A stretch of 26,538 nt of DNA, from the IMG/VR virus record IMGVR_UViG_3300021442_000731, positions 1 through 26,538 of that record, one strand, 5' to 3'. Shown piece by piece: positions 8,095 to 17,087 of the stretch (position 1 is its first letter; the number at the start of each line of letters is the position of its first letter). The notes beneath the pieces were generated by a model. It was not told the DNA's origin. It searched no databases and saw only the letters and a program-made list of their open reading frames with translations. Both the position numbers and the translations under genes were made by a program. The stretch comes from a virus.

Positions 8095-11000
8095 TTACTC
8101 TAAAACATGTTGAGCAACACCATCAATTCGTCCTTCCGGGAAGTATTTATTGGCTCGCTCATGAACGTTAAACGTTTGTGTTGTATAATTACCTACAATA
8201 TATTTAGCATCAAATTTACTGTAAATATTCATTCGTTCCCTATAATTACTACCTGTATTTATAAGGTTTTCATATAAGAGATAGTCATTCTCGATTTTCA
8301 ACTTACCCATAGTGGATGTTGCATCAGTTGTGCCGTCTTCCACTAATAATTCATCACCATCTTCGAGAAGCATCCCATCTTCTTCTTCTAATATAATATT
8401 TATATCATCAAATAGTATAGTCGACCCAGAAACAATATTTTCAACCGGTGTCGGATTCTGTAAGAAGGTTAATTCTAGGCTTAAGCCTGCGTATTCTCCA
8501 ACTTCGTCATAGTCATACACATCACCAATGCGCGGAACTGTTGAAATTGGACAATATGTTCTCCACGGCCAACTGTACTTGACTTTATCCCATGTTGGCG
8601 AATATGTACCATGAATAGGTGTATTCGCTGTTATTAATAATGTTTGTTCGGTTCCTTGTTGTCCGCCAAGTGTTTTTCCGATTATATTAAGTGGGTGATT
8701 ACTATAAGCCACATTTAATTTTACAGAGGCATCTCTATAGTCAACATAAAGTGTTGTATCCGTTGCCCATGTAAAAGATGTTTCTGCACCTTGGAAGAAG
8801 GTTGCCATCTCATGTGTTTGGTCTTTTGTTACTACTTCTGCCCAATTACCTGACAAACAATCTTCTTTTACAATACCAAGTAAGGAATGGACACTATCTA
8901 GTTGTGGTTTAGGTGTACCATTTACTTCACAAAATACTTTTTGAACTTTTCCATTAGACATCAAACCTACTACATTTCCTTCTACTAAATCCTCATTTGC
9001 TTGATAAACATGTAATTTCCATTGTGGGAAAGACAATTCTAATTGATTTACAGATGTTGCTTTTCCTAATTTAATTCTGTCCAAACTATCCGCAGAAGTT
9101 ATTGTAGGTGCTGCGGTAGTAATCCATCTTTCTATTCCTTCGTCGGGAGTCGCACTATAATTAGGATAGTATTCTTCTCCAGGATTTAAATCATAAACTC
9201 TTTCCGCTGTAGAATCTGTATCTCTAACTTCAACAAATTCACCAACCGCACCATCTTGTTCCACTATCCCTAACAATGAATGAACATAATTAATTCTTGG
9301 AAAACAAACACTTCCTGTTTGATATACTTGTTGAATTGTTCCGTCTGTTCTTAATCCTACAACTTGTCCTGCCCATACTTTTGCAACCGCTACTTCAAAT
9401 AAATTATCTGTCCGTAATGGATTATTTAATCTTTTATCTTTAGGTCTTGCATAAGACTGTCCATATTCAAAGGTTGGTTGTCTATAAGTTCCTCTTGCAT
9501 CGGTATCTGGTGTATTTACAGCTGTAGCCGGTCGAACTTGCATTAAATCAGTATCACGAACTACTATTTTATCTTCCGTTTTTATTGGTCCACCAAAGTC
9601 CGCATGATGATCACAATATGCAAATAATACATCTTCTGGGATATACTTTCCGGCTAATGTAGTTTCATATGTATAATCTGGAATTTTAAAATCTACATAA
9701 GATCCTCCGGTTCCAGGAGTACCTACAAGAGTGCTAGGAAATTCCATACTTGATGCCCAACTTCCATTATGTTCTCCATCAAGCACACTAGCAAATTTTA
9801 TTGCATGACTTGAATTAGTACTGTCTTCTTGCCAAAAACGATATGTAACACCTTTAATAAGTTTTATTGGCCATGCATTATCATTAATATTCACACCATC
9901 AAAAAGAAAATTAGAACTTGCAACTGTTACCGTTATTTCTCGTAATGCAGAATTCGGATATTCTATTGTAGATCTTGAAATAACTCTTTGGTTAAACATT
10001 TCTATTGGCAGAAACGTTTCTGTATCAATATATGTTGCAACGCCTGTTAAGTTTGGTAATGAGGCCGTTGCCATTCTTATAGGTAAAGTAGGCTCTTTCC
10101 ACGACAATACTGAAATAGTAGCATCACCAACTAATTCAATAGTTTCTTCACCATAAGATACATATGTTGTAATTGTAGGCATTACAAATTGGCCGTCAGG
10201 GGAACGATACTTTCCTAATATACCTATCTCTAACCAATAATCTGTGCCTCCTTTACGTACTAGATCCGGATTTCCATCTCCACCTAGGCCCCAATAGGTG
10301 TCGGGCGGTCTTTGTGCTCCTGCAGTTGCACCGGCAGCATTGGTCGAATGTATTGGGCCCCATCTATTTTCTGTATTATAGTGAGTTGACTTGCCCCATA
10401 ATGAAACTCCGCCATATGCACTGTGGCCTGTACATTCATTTCCTTCATAGTGACCAGGCCTTATATATTCTGCGATTACATTTGGATACCAAGGAGCAAT
10501 TTTCGTACTTTCATTAAGGGTATTTGTTTGATCATGCTCTATAAAATGGTGCTGTATTTCAACCCTTCCAGCTACTGATTGCTGGTATGGAGTATTTGAA
10601 GCAGGGCCAAATTGTCCTTGTAAATCTCCTCTATAATTCTTTTCATAATCCCATCCGAGACCATTTAACCAAGTAGTATCATCAATTCTTCCTAAGTGAA
10701 ATGCAAAATTAGTCTTTGATGTATCAGAACCAAATCCTACTGTTCGTGGATCCAAAAATTCAACATGATAATTATGTATGATACCTACATCAAAATTAAT
10801 TAATCCATCTACACTGGTATAAGGCATCATTGTTTGATTATAGCCCTTCCTCATATCCTTATCAATTGGGCCATATTCTGGAACATACGATGGAGTTCTA
10901 TCAACAAACAACTCCATTATCTTCTCTGTTTCAGAATCTGCATCGATTGACATACTTATAATAAATTCAATGCCTATTTCCCCAAATACGTTCCATCCAG

Positions 11001-14000
11001 CAGGGTGAACAAAAGATCTTACCATATCTCTAAATTCACTAATTTGAATATCAGATCTTAAAACATATGAAAAATCTTGATAATAATAAGAATCTTGTAT
11101 TCTAATAATATCACTAACCATTCCTAATTTGGATTTAAATGTACCGGGATAATTTGTTATAGTAGTTCGTTTAGCGGTAAAGGTCGCGTTATTATCACCT
11201 GTAGGTGCAGTAACTATAGGAACAGTAGTATAGTTTATACCAGCTTGTGAAATTACAACAGATTTAATAGCACCGGTTTTTAAAGCGCCAGATCTTAATA
11301 CAGCATTATTACCATAATTCGAAATTGCTTCATATGACTTAACATTTGATGATGCAAGGGCAGCTGTTCTAGCACCAGAAAGTGATATTACAGTTTCCCC
11401 AGCTGTAAAATCATCCTGCGGTTCCAATATCATAAATGTTTCTGGTTCATCTGCAGTATTAAATCCTTCGTATTCAATTTTTCCACGTGATGTAATATCA
11501 ACAATCTCCATCTTATCCATATGCAAATCATATGAAGTAGAACTTGTTGTATTAACATATAAAAATAATGAATGATATGAATTAGTAGGATGAATAGTAA
11601 ATTTGCCTTCATATGTATAAACTTGATCTTTATTAGTAGTAGCAACATCTTTATAAATTAGTACTTGTGTTAATCCTCCGGTTGCTCCATCAGATTCAAA
11701 ATTTACATCTGCGGCTGAACTACCATATTTTAAAATAACATTATTTAAAACCTTACTAGCTCTAAAGCTTACTCTTCCAATATATTGATCACCGGGTTTT
11801 AATATATTTTCATATTCTTCATCTACGCTATTATTTAAACCTTTAAGTCCAACATATGTTTCTAATTGATCATTAACAGCAATTTTGCCGCTATATGAAC
11901 CATATATTGTATTTGAAGATTCAATAGAAAGAGTATTATTACCTGTATCAAGTGATGAATCTGTCCAAGATTCATTCCCATTGTAGGATATTGTAACTGC
12001 GCCACCTACAGGTACACCTTTTCGTTTAGTTGAAAAAGAATAAAGTCCAGATGTATTATTTTCAAATGTTCCAATGTTATTTAAAAGAACATTTTCATCT
12101 TCAAGGGAAAATTGTGTATCTACTTCTTTTACCTTCATTGTACTAAAAGTAGAATTTGCAGTAGAATTAACAATTGGTTGTATTACTTGTACTTTTTTAC
12201 CTGAAGATTGGCCTATAATATATTCACCAAATTTATATTTTCCTACAACATCTTCACCAAAATTTAAATATGCTAATGCAGCCGTATTTTTTCCTGTAAT
12301 TGGGTCCTCAAATTCATATGACTTTTTCCCTAAAATAGTTTGATTAGACGCTTCATATGATGGCCCCTTTATATAATCAATACCAGTAGTTATAACTTGT
12401 ACATTAGAAATAGCACCGAATGGTGTAAAAGTATATTCTGTTGCTCCGTAATAACTATCAATGGAATAAGTATTATCCCCTAATTGATTTCCTTCTATTT
12501 CATAATAACTAGCCGGTTTAATTGAATTGATTTGAAACAGACTTGATTTACCAGGAACGGCTGTAGTATTTGCACTATAATATAAATCTCCATAACTATT
12601 TTGAACAAAGTTTGATGATATGTCACTTTCTATTACATAAACAAAGCATGAAGAATTCACTGATGGTCCAGCAATTGTGCCTTTGGTTCCTGTTTTAGAA
12701 TCATATATGTAAAACCCTGGTTGAATATCATCTTCAAAATTCACTGTAGCTAAAAGAATATTATCACCTTCGTCTGCTGTACCATCTGTACTATTAATTA
12801 CAATCCTACCATCACCTTCTTCAAGTAAAATATTTGCTCCGCCGTCCTCCTCATCTTGATTTATTACCTCCGCTACCCATGTAGTAGTATTACTTGAACT
12901 AAAATGGGTATTAATATTTTCAGGATACCTTACATCACCTGGATCATCAACAGAAAATGAAAATGCATTTAAAGAAATAGCGGCTGGAGCTTCGCCACCT
13001 TCTGCGGTTGAAATTACTTTATTAATTACCGAATCTGAAGTTCTAAATTTTCCTGTTTCAAGAACTCCACGAATAGCGCCAGTGTGATTAGAACCTAAAG
13101 TTCCGGTGCTATTAACTATTAACATCTCGCCGCCCATATAGCCATTACCACCATCATCAACAATAATTTCATCAATGGCACCATTAGCAGTTGACCCTAC
13201 ACGAGCAACAGCACCTTTTCCAGCGCCACCTGTAATTATAAGTTCATCGTTAACTTTATAAGCTGTACCATTACTTACAATATCAATTTCACCAATAACC
13301 GCAATACAAGTTCCTCTTGAAGATTCCTCTGGAAATGGCAGTGCTTTAACAGGATCGGAAGAACTATCACTACCCATAAGTTCATCTATAGTTGATTCTG
13401 TAACGTCGACATATGCTTCAATTGTTGCTATTGTTTCGCCGGGTTGAAAATCAGAATAGATATCAAAACGAGCATCATACCCTTTAACATAATCTGTCAA
13501 ATATAATTCTGTTACTGCAGTCGATCCTTCAACATAAGAAATAGAATTATCAACTGTTGCTGTAGCTTGAGAAAGTTCGCCTTTAATAACTTTACTATTA
13601 AAATCATCAGGATTTAGGGCAGTACCTGTATAAACTTTAATCGACTGCGATGAACTCCATGTTCCATCAGAAGGTCTTAATAATCTTTCTTTTGGATATA
13701 TAAAACTTAATTGATCAGAACCATATACAGTTCTCCATAACCAAAGAAAAGAATCTTCTGTACCTCTACTTCTATAAATGTCTCTTGCAGTTTTGACTGC
13801 TTGTCGTAAATCACCAACTGCACTAAAAGGAATATTTTGTAAGAAATCTTCTCTAAATTGTTGTAACATGTAGTTATCTGCAGCATCTACATCAGTCATT
13901 AAATCTATGTCAGCTGCGCCACGAAGAGGATTTCTCAACAAATCTTTATCTGTTTTCCCCACAGTCGCTTTAGCTCGAGTTGATCTACCTCTAACAGACT

Positions 14001-14748
14001 CCCCATGCATTAAAACTATTCCATTAATAGGTCGCGCAAATAATAAGTGAGGACTTAAATTATATTTCGGAGAAGTTGTATTTGCTGTTTCCAAATATTT
14101 GCCGGCTGGTACATCTTTTGCTTGGATACCGGTTACTAAACATTTGGAACCTGATACGGCACCTTCGATTACTTCACCAATAGCGAATGTAGCATCAGTG
14201 CCTCTTTCTGATTCAACTATAATTTCAGTATTAGCTGTTCCATCTTCTGGTGAGTCTTCCTTTACAACTCTAGAAGCGGCAGTATATTCTGTATAAGAAG
14301 TTGAAGGAGGATCTTTTATTGCTATGCCGTAGTTGCCACCATTTGCGCCACCTTTTCTAGGCATATAAAATATAAGGCCTTTTAATTCTTCTAATTCTAA
14401 TTCATAAACTGTTGAACCATCATCTGTGGCGGCTAGAGCAGGACCTTTATTTCCATAAACAGGATAATAGTGCCCGAACTGCATTCCTGCTTCAGTAGAT
14501 TCCGCATCGTCTGAAGGCTCATAAATAAAATTTCTTTGATCTAAAGCAGTTCCTCTAACATAATATGCTCCATCATCATCTTCTTGGACAATATTATATT
14601 CATCTAATTCTAAATCAGTATATTCTATTTGATAGGATTCTAAAAATTCAAAATACTTTGTCATGAAGACAGGAAGATTACTTCCCTCTTCGGTAAAGAA
14701 AGCCGGTAATTGATTTTGAATTATTTCAGATATTCTATTGTCGGCCAT
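8095..14748 (-). CDS. Giant gp7-like baseplate wedge protein with cupredoxin-like domain (2217 aa)
   Basis: Probably the counterpart of T4 gp7, the wedge scaffold, from its place between gp6 and gp8 and its modules; T4 gp7 is only 1032 residues. Residues 11-55 (QNQLPAFFTEEGSNLPVFMT) and 290-366 (FLQNIPFSAVGD.RQ, then YRSRGTEDSF and LLRPSDGTW) match the large wedge proteins of marine T4-like phages. About 1220-1262 is another such segment ending RSFVHPAGWNVFGEIG. Then come a His/Trp-rich stretch (about 1326-1471), a cupredoxin-like domain (about 1603-1725; His1648, Cys1712, His1715, Phe1718) and two copies of a 60-residue repeat (1784-1841, 1912-1973). Gly-Tyr beta repeats are scattered through it. 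The ATG shares one base with the gp6 stop (TAATG), implying coupled translation. No signal peptide or membrane helix is evident. Assignment to gp7 is moderately sure, to a baseplate structural protein very sure. Confidence 0.78.
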   Translation of the reverse strand: MADNRISEIIQNQLPAFFTEEGSNLPVFMTKYFEFLESYQIEYTDLELDEYNIVQEDDDGAYYVRGTALDQRNFIYEPSDDAESTEAGMQFGHYYPVYGNKGPALAATDDGSTVYELELEELKGLIFYMPRKGGANGGNYGIAIKDPPSTSYTEYTAASRVVKEDSPEDGTANTEIIVESERGTDATFAIGEVIEGAVSGSKCLVTGIQAKDVPAGKYLETANTTSPKYNLSPHLLFARPINGIVLMHGESVRGRSTRAKATVGKTDKDLLRNPLRGAADIDLMTDVDAADNYMLQQFREDFLQNIPFSAVGDLRQAVKTARDIYRSRGTEDSFLWLWRTVYGSDQLSFIYPKERLLRPSDGTWSSSQSIKVYTGTALNPDDFNSKVIKGELSQATATVDNSISYVEGSTAVTELYLTDYVKGYDARFDIYSDFQPGETIATIEAYVDVTESTIDELMGSDSSSDPVKALPFPEESSRGTCIAVIGEIDIVSNGTAYKVNDELIITGGAGKGAVARVGSTANGAIDEIIVDDGGNGYMGGEMLIVNSTGTLGSNHTGAIRGVLETGKFRTSDSVINKVISTAEGGEAPAAISLNAFSFSVDDPGDVRYPENINTHFSSSNTTTWVAEVINQDEEDGGANILLEEGDGRIVINSTDGTADEGDNILLATVNFEDDIQPGFYIYDSKTGTKGTIAGPSVNSSCFVYVIESDISSNFVQNSYGDLYYSANTTAVPGKSSLFQINSIKPASYYEIEGNQLGDNTYSIDSYYGATEYTFTPFGAISNVQVITTGIDYIKGPSYEASNQTILGKKSYEFEDPITGKNTAALAYLNFGEDVVGKYKFGEYIIGQSSGKKVQVIQPIVNSTANSTFSTMKVKEVDTQFSLEDENVLLNNIGTFENNTSGLYSFSTKRKGVPVGGAVTISYNGNESWTDSSLDTGNNTLSIESSNTIYGSYSGKIAVNDQLETYVGLKGLNNSVDEEYENILKPGDQYIGRVSFRASKVLNNVILKYGSSAADVNFESDGATGGLTQVLIYKDVATTNKDQVYTYEGKFTIHPTNSYHSLFLYVNTTSSTSYDLHMDKMEIVDITSRGKIEYEGFNTADEPETFMILEPQDDFTAGETVISLSGARTAALASSNVKSYEAISNYGNNAVLRSGALKTGAIKSVVISQAGINYTTVPIVTAPTGDNNATFTAKRTTITNYPGTFKSKLGMVSDIIRIQDSYYYQDFSYVLRSDIQISEFRDMVRSFVHPAGWNVFGEIGIEFIISMSIDADSETEKIMELFVDRTPSYVPEYGPIDKDMRKGYNQTMMPYTSVDGLINFDVGIIHNYHVEFLDPRTVGFGSDTSKTNFAFHLGRIDDTTWLNGLGWDYEKNYRGDLQGQFGPASNTPYQQSVAGRVEIQHHFIEHDQTNTLNESTKIAPWYPNVIAEYIRPGHYEGNECTGHSAYGGVSLWGKSTHYNTENRWGPIHSTNAAGATAGAQRPPDTYWGLGGDGNPDLVRKGGTDYWLEIGILGKYRSPDGQFVMPTITTYVSYGEETIELVGDATISVLSWKEPTLPIRMATASLPNLTGVATYIDTETFLPIEMFNQRVISRSTIEYPNSALREITVTVASSNFLFDGVNINDNAWPIKLIKGVTYRFWQEDSTNSSHAIKFASVLDGEHNGSWASSMEFPSTLVGTPGTGGSYVDFKIPDYTYETTLAGKYIPEDVLFAYCDHHADFGGPIKTEDKIVVRDTDLMQVRPATAVNTPDTDARGTYRQPTFEYGQSYARPKDKRLNNPLRTDNLFEVAVAKVWAGQVVGLRTDGTIQQVYQTGSVCFPRINYVHSLLGIVEQDGAVGEFVEVRDTDSTAERVYDLNPGEEYYPNYSATPDEGIERWITTAAPTITSADSLDRIKLGKATSVNQLELSFPQWKLHVYQANEDLVEGNVVGLMSNGKVQKVFCEVNGTPKPQLDSVHSLLGIVKEDCLSGNWAEVVTKDQTHEMATFFQGAETSFTWATDTTLYVDYRDASVKLNVAYSNHPLNIIGKTLGGQQGTEQTLLITANTPIHGTYSPTWDKVKYSWPWRTYCPISTVPRIGDVYDYDEVGEYAGLSLELTFLQNPTPVENIVSGSTILFDDINIILEEEDGMLLEDGDELLVEDGTTDATSTMGKLKIENDYLLYENLINTGSNYRERMNIYSKFDAKYIVGNYTTQTFNVHERANKYFPEGRIDGVAQHVLE
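8830..9015 (-). repeat. Second copy of a 60-residue internal repeat in the gp7-like protein
   Basis: Encodes residues 1912-1973. It has the pattern EGNVVGLMSNGKVQKVF, then SVHSLLGIVKED and NWAEVV, which aligns with residues 1784-1841 of the same protein. The shape (a site where value changes are followed by a Gly-Ile-Val strand and a Glu-Val strand) resembles small decoration-type beta folds, but I cannot name the family. Confidence 0.7.
9227..9399 (-). repeat. First copy of a 60-residue internal repeat in the gp7-like protein
   Basis: Encodes residues 1784-1841: AGQVVGLRTDGTIQQVY, then YVHSLLGIVEQD and EFVEV. It is about 128 residues upstream of the second copy. Only the protein pattern is conserved; the DNA of the copies has diverged, so the duplication is old. 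Confidence 0.7.
9565..9942 (-). other. Cupredoxin-like domain region within the gp7-like gene
   Basis: Encodes about residues 1603-1728. The order of elements is REITVTVASSNFLFDGV, YRFWQEDSTNSSHAIKF, a LVGTPGTGGSYVDFKI strand and AYCDHHADFGG. This matches the plastocyanin-like module seen in many marine phage structural proteins, which typically ends YYYC..H.GMGG. Candidate type 1 copper ligands are His1648, Cys1712 and His1715; the usual axial Met position is Phe1718. Confidence 0.6.
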
Positions 14749-16634
14749 TATGCAGTATTAGCTCCAAAAATTACTTGCGCGGGAATCTCATCAGAAGTTG
14801 CAATCTTAAAGTCACCAGTGAGCAATGAAGTATCAGAAATCATATTAACTACAACATCTTTCTTTTCAACAACAATAACTTGTTCTCTTACGGGAGTTAT
14901 ATCTAAAACGTTGGTTTCTACATATACTTCGATTGTATTATTATTTACAACAGCTTCAACTGTTATAGGTTTAAACGCAACTAAGGTCATTTTACCAGTA
15001 GTATAATCTAATGCTCCAACATTTGAATCAATAATAGCTGTTTCCCCAGCTGCTTCTTTTACAACTTGTATAATTCCATCTTTATCAGCTAATGTACAAG
15101 CATTTTCTACAACTTCAGTTGCTTCATTAGTATATTGAAATTTTGAAGATGTTAGTGTACCTTTATATCCAACATATGGATATTTTAATTGATTTGAAAA
15201 ATTTTGTGCATAGTTAAATGCTTGTGCTAATTCTACTACTACTCGTTTAAATAAAAGTACCGTTGTTTGGTTATTTAAAACGGCAGGATCAGTATTATCA
15301 ATTAAAGTAGTTAATCGAGAATATCTAAACCTTAAATCAAATTTTCCTAATTCATTTTCATTATAACCCAAAGCCACTCTAATAATATTTTCACCTATTT
15401 CTTGTGCGGATTGAATTGTTGCATTTGGATTAAATCTAACATCTGAATTTATTTTTAAATAAAGATAATCAGGAGCAACAATTACCGGAGTAACGGAAAC
15501 CATATTCTTTCTCAATAAAATATCATTTTTAATAGAAGCTTTATCTTTTGAGGTTAAATATAATCCGCTTTTAGGTTTTACTGCAATATATGCTTGTCCA
15601 TATCTTGGAGGATCATTTTCTTCACCTCCCCAACATGTTACAGATTCAGCATTAACCCATTCTTTTTCTACAATTCGTTTATAATCATTTAAAGTAACAC
15701 ATCTATTTTGTGTTTCATATAATTTAGGTGCACCATATTTTATTTGTTCTATTGTTTCTCTGGTGGCACCTCCATAACCTGATGTTGTCGCAGTTACAGC
15801 AACATTTCCATATCCGCCTATTAGATCAACTGCGGTAAAAGTAGATGCTTTATTTGTAATATCTCCATCAGAAATATTTGCTGACAAAATTACTTGGCTT
15901 CCATCTGCTGGTCTAAAACCTACTTTATTATCTCCAAATTGAACTTCAAATTTCCCATCAAATTCTTCATACAAAAAATATACTTTAGATGTTGCTGTTA
16001 CTTTAACGGTATCACTTACTTTATTATAAGTATCTATTATTGTAGCTGTTGGGGAAGCTTTTACTGTAACTGATAATGTTGTAACATCTGTAGTTGGATT
16101 TGGTAAAAGAAATTTTTGTTCCTTATCAGAATAATCAACCGCGTACTTATGAGTTAATCTTATACCTTGGTTTAATTGTACATCATCAACTGTAAATCTA
16201 CCATCAGATCCAATTATCGCGTTATATGAATTCGCAGTCGTAAAAATATATTTGTTATTATCTATAATTGAAGAAAATCTCCTATCTTTTTCTACAACCA
16301 TTGTAGTAGCAGTATCGTTTGGAGTAATATTCAATGTAACAATTGCTTTTGTTCCTTGAACAGATCTAGGCGTATAGCCCATTTGTTTTGCTTTTTGAAC
16401 AACAGAATTTCTAAGTTCTGCTGTGTCTAAAAACATTTCATTTGCTAACATATTTAAATAAAATGAATTATAATAAGTATTATATGCTAGCATATCCATA
16501 ATTACATCCAGTCCAGATCCAGCGAAGTCAAAATTTGCAAATTCACTTTGACTTTTTAAAAAGGCTATCATATTAGCCTTAATAGCCGGCATATCTAGTT
16601 CTGAAACATTTAATTTTGCTACATCTGTTGCCAT
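14748..16634 (-). CDS. 6: Baseplate wedge protein gp6 (628 aa)
   Basis: Wedge subunit that in T4 forms the continuous inner ring of the baseplate and joins neighbouring wedges; it belongs to the baseplate J-like family. Length is close to T4 gp6 (660). The N-terminus fits: FLKSQSEFANFDFAGSGLDV, then DMLAYNTYYNSFYLNMLANE and a GYTPRS strand (residues 25-95). The most telling segment is VTCWGGEENDPPRYGQAYIA near residue 330, followed by VKPKSG. The ATG at 16632-16634 lies 3 bases after the gp25 stop, and the AAGGA ribosome site overlaps that stop (GGTAAGGAATGG), so gp25 and gp6 are probably coupled. The stop shares a base with the start of the gp7-like gene. The order 25-6-7-8 agrees with a wedge-assembly block. 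Confidence 0.93.
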   Translation of the reverse strand: MATDVAKLNVSELDMPAIKANMIAFLKSQSEFANFDFAGSGLDVIMDMLAYNTYYNSFYLNMLANEMFLDTAELRNSVVQKAKQMGYTPRSVQGTKAIVTLNITPNDTATTMVVEKDRRFSSIIDNNKYIFTTANSYNAIIGSDGRFTVDDVQLNQGIRLTHKYAVDYSDKEQKFLLPNPTTDVTTLSVTVKASPTATIIDTYNKVSDTVKVTATSKVYFLYEEFDGKFEVQFGDNKVGFRPADGSQVILSANISDGDITNKASTFTAVDLIGGYGNVAVTATTSGYGGATRETIEQIKYGAPKLYETQNRCVTLNDYKRIVEKEWVNAESVTCWGGEENDPPRYGQAYIAVKPKSGLYLTSKDKASIKNDILLRKNMVSVTPVIVAPDYLYLKINSDVRFNPNATIQSAQEIGENIIRVALGYNENELGKFDLRFRYSRLTTLIDNTDPAVLNNQTTVLLFKRVVVELAQAFNYAQNFSNQLKYPYVGYKGTLTSSKFQYTNEATEVVENACTLADKDGIIQVVKEAAGETAIIDSNVGALDYTTGKMTLVAFKPITVEAVVNNNTIEVYVETNVLDITPVREQVIVVEKKDVVVNMISDTSLLTGDFKIATSDEIPAQVIFGANTA

Positions 16635-16637
16635 TCC

Positions 16638-17060
16638 TTACCTATACAAAAAAGTTTCGAATTCTTCCGAAGTCATTTGCCCTAACAGTGAAAAAATAAT
16701 CTGTATTCTATATCTGTTACGATCTTCTTCTGATATTACTATTATGTCTCTTATAGTAGCACGAGGTTCTAATACTCTTAATGCATCCGCAACTCTTTGT
16801 ACTACTCTAACTTCTGTCATTGCATTCATTGGTTCAAATAATAAATCTTGAATACCAGCACCAATTTCGGGATGACCTAAACGTTCATTTTGCCTTGTTT
16901 GTAGAATATTACGCATGGATTGTTTTATAACAGTAGCATTTCTTGTTTTAATAAGATCGCCTGTTACCGGATGGACTTTAAAAGACAAATCTACATCAGA
17001 ATATATTGTTTGTTGCGTATCTGGATCGTATTCTATTTCAGTGTATTGAGTTTGAGCCAC
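16638..17060 (-). CDS. 25: Baseplate wedge protein gp25 (140 aa)
   Basis: Small wedge protein that in T4 binds gp6 and gp53 in the inner baseplate and helps start sheath assembly; the family is shared with TssE of type VI secretion. Visible hallmarks are a hydrophobic core with VIKQSMRNILQTRQNERLGH (residues 44-63), IQDLLFEPMN and the family's EPR motif at residues 98-100 (VLEPRATI). Length is near the T4 protein (132). The start is GTG: a TAA lies four codons upstream in frame with no ATG between, the next Met is residue 49, and an AAGGAA ribosome site sits 5 bases before the GTG. A TATAAATA box in the gap ahead suggests its own late promoter. It is 3 bases from gp6. Confidence 0.95.
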   Translation of the reverse strand: MAQTQYTEIEYDPDTQQTIYSDVDLSFKVHPVTGDLIKTRNATVIKQSMRNILQTRQNERLGHPEIGAGIQDLLFEPMNAMTEVRVVQRVADALRVLEPRATIRDIIVISEEDRNRYRIQIIFSLLGQMTSEEFETFLYR

Positions 17061-17065
17061 AGTAT

Positions 17066-17071
17066 TTCCTT
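17066..17071 (-). promoter_or_regulatory. Ribosome binding site that fixes the GTG start of gp25
   Basis: AAGGAA on the minus strand, 5 bases before GTG at 17058-17060. Together with the upstream in-frame TAA at 17070-17072 it supports GTG as the true start. Confidence 0.65.
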
Positions 17072-17079
17072 ATTCAATT

Positions 17080-17087
17080 TATTTATA
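17080..17087 (-). promoter_or_regulatory. Candidate T4-type late promoter for gp25
   Basis: An exact TATAAATA octamer on the minus strand in the 27-base gap between the 1141-residue gene and gp25. T4 late promoters use this sequence as their -10 element with no -35 element. A start a few bases downstream would leave a leader of about 12-14 bases holding the AAGGAA ribosome site. It would drive gp25-gp6-gp7-gp8 separately from the hub genes. The octamer is AT-only, so chance is possible, but intergenic sequence is scarce here. Confidence 0.5.

Noticed and set aside
8083-8097. TATTAATTAATTA between the gp7-like gene and gp8 as a terminator hairpin.
   Set aside because: It is an AT-only palindrome with no GC stem and no following T run on the coding strand; it would not form a stable terminator.
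8256-8404. Two further minus-strand TATAAATA octamers (8256-8263 and 8397-8404) near the end of the gp7-like gene, which could drive gp8.
   Set aside because: They lie inside coding sequence. At this base composition an AT-only octamer is expected a few times per strand by chance over 26.5 kb, so only copies in the rare intergenic gaps are informative.
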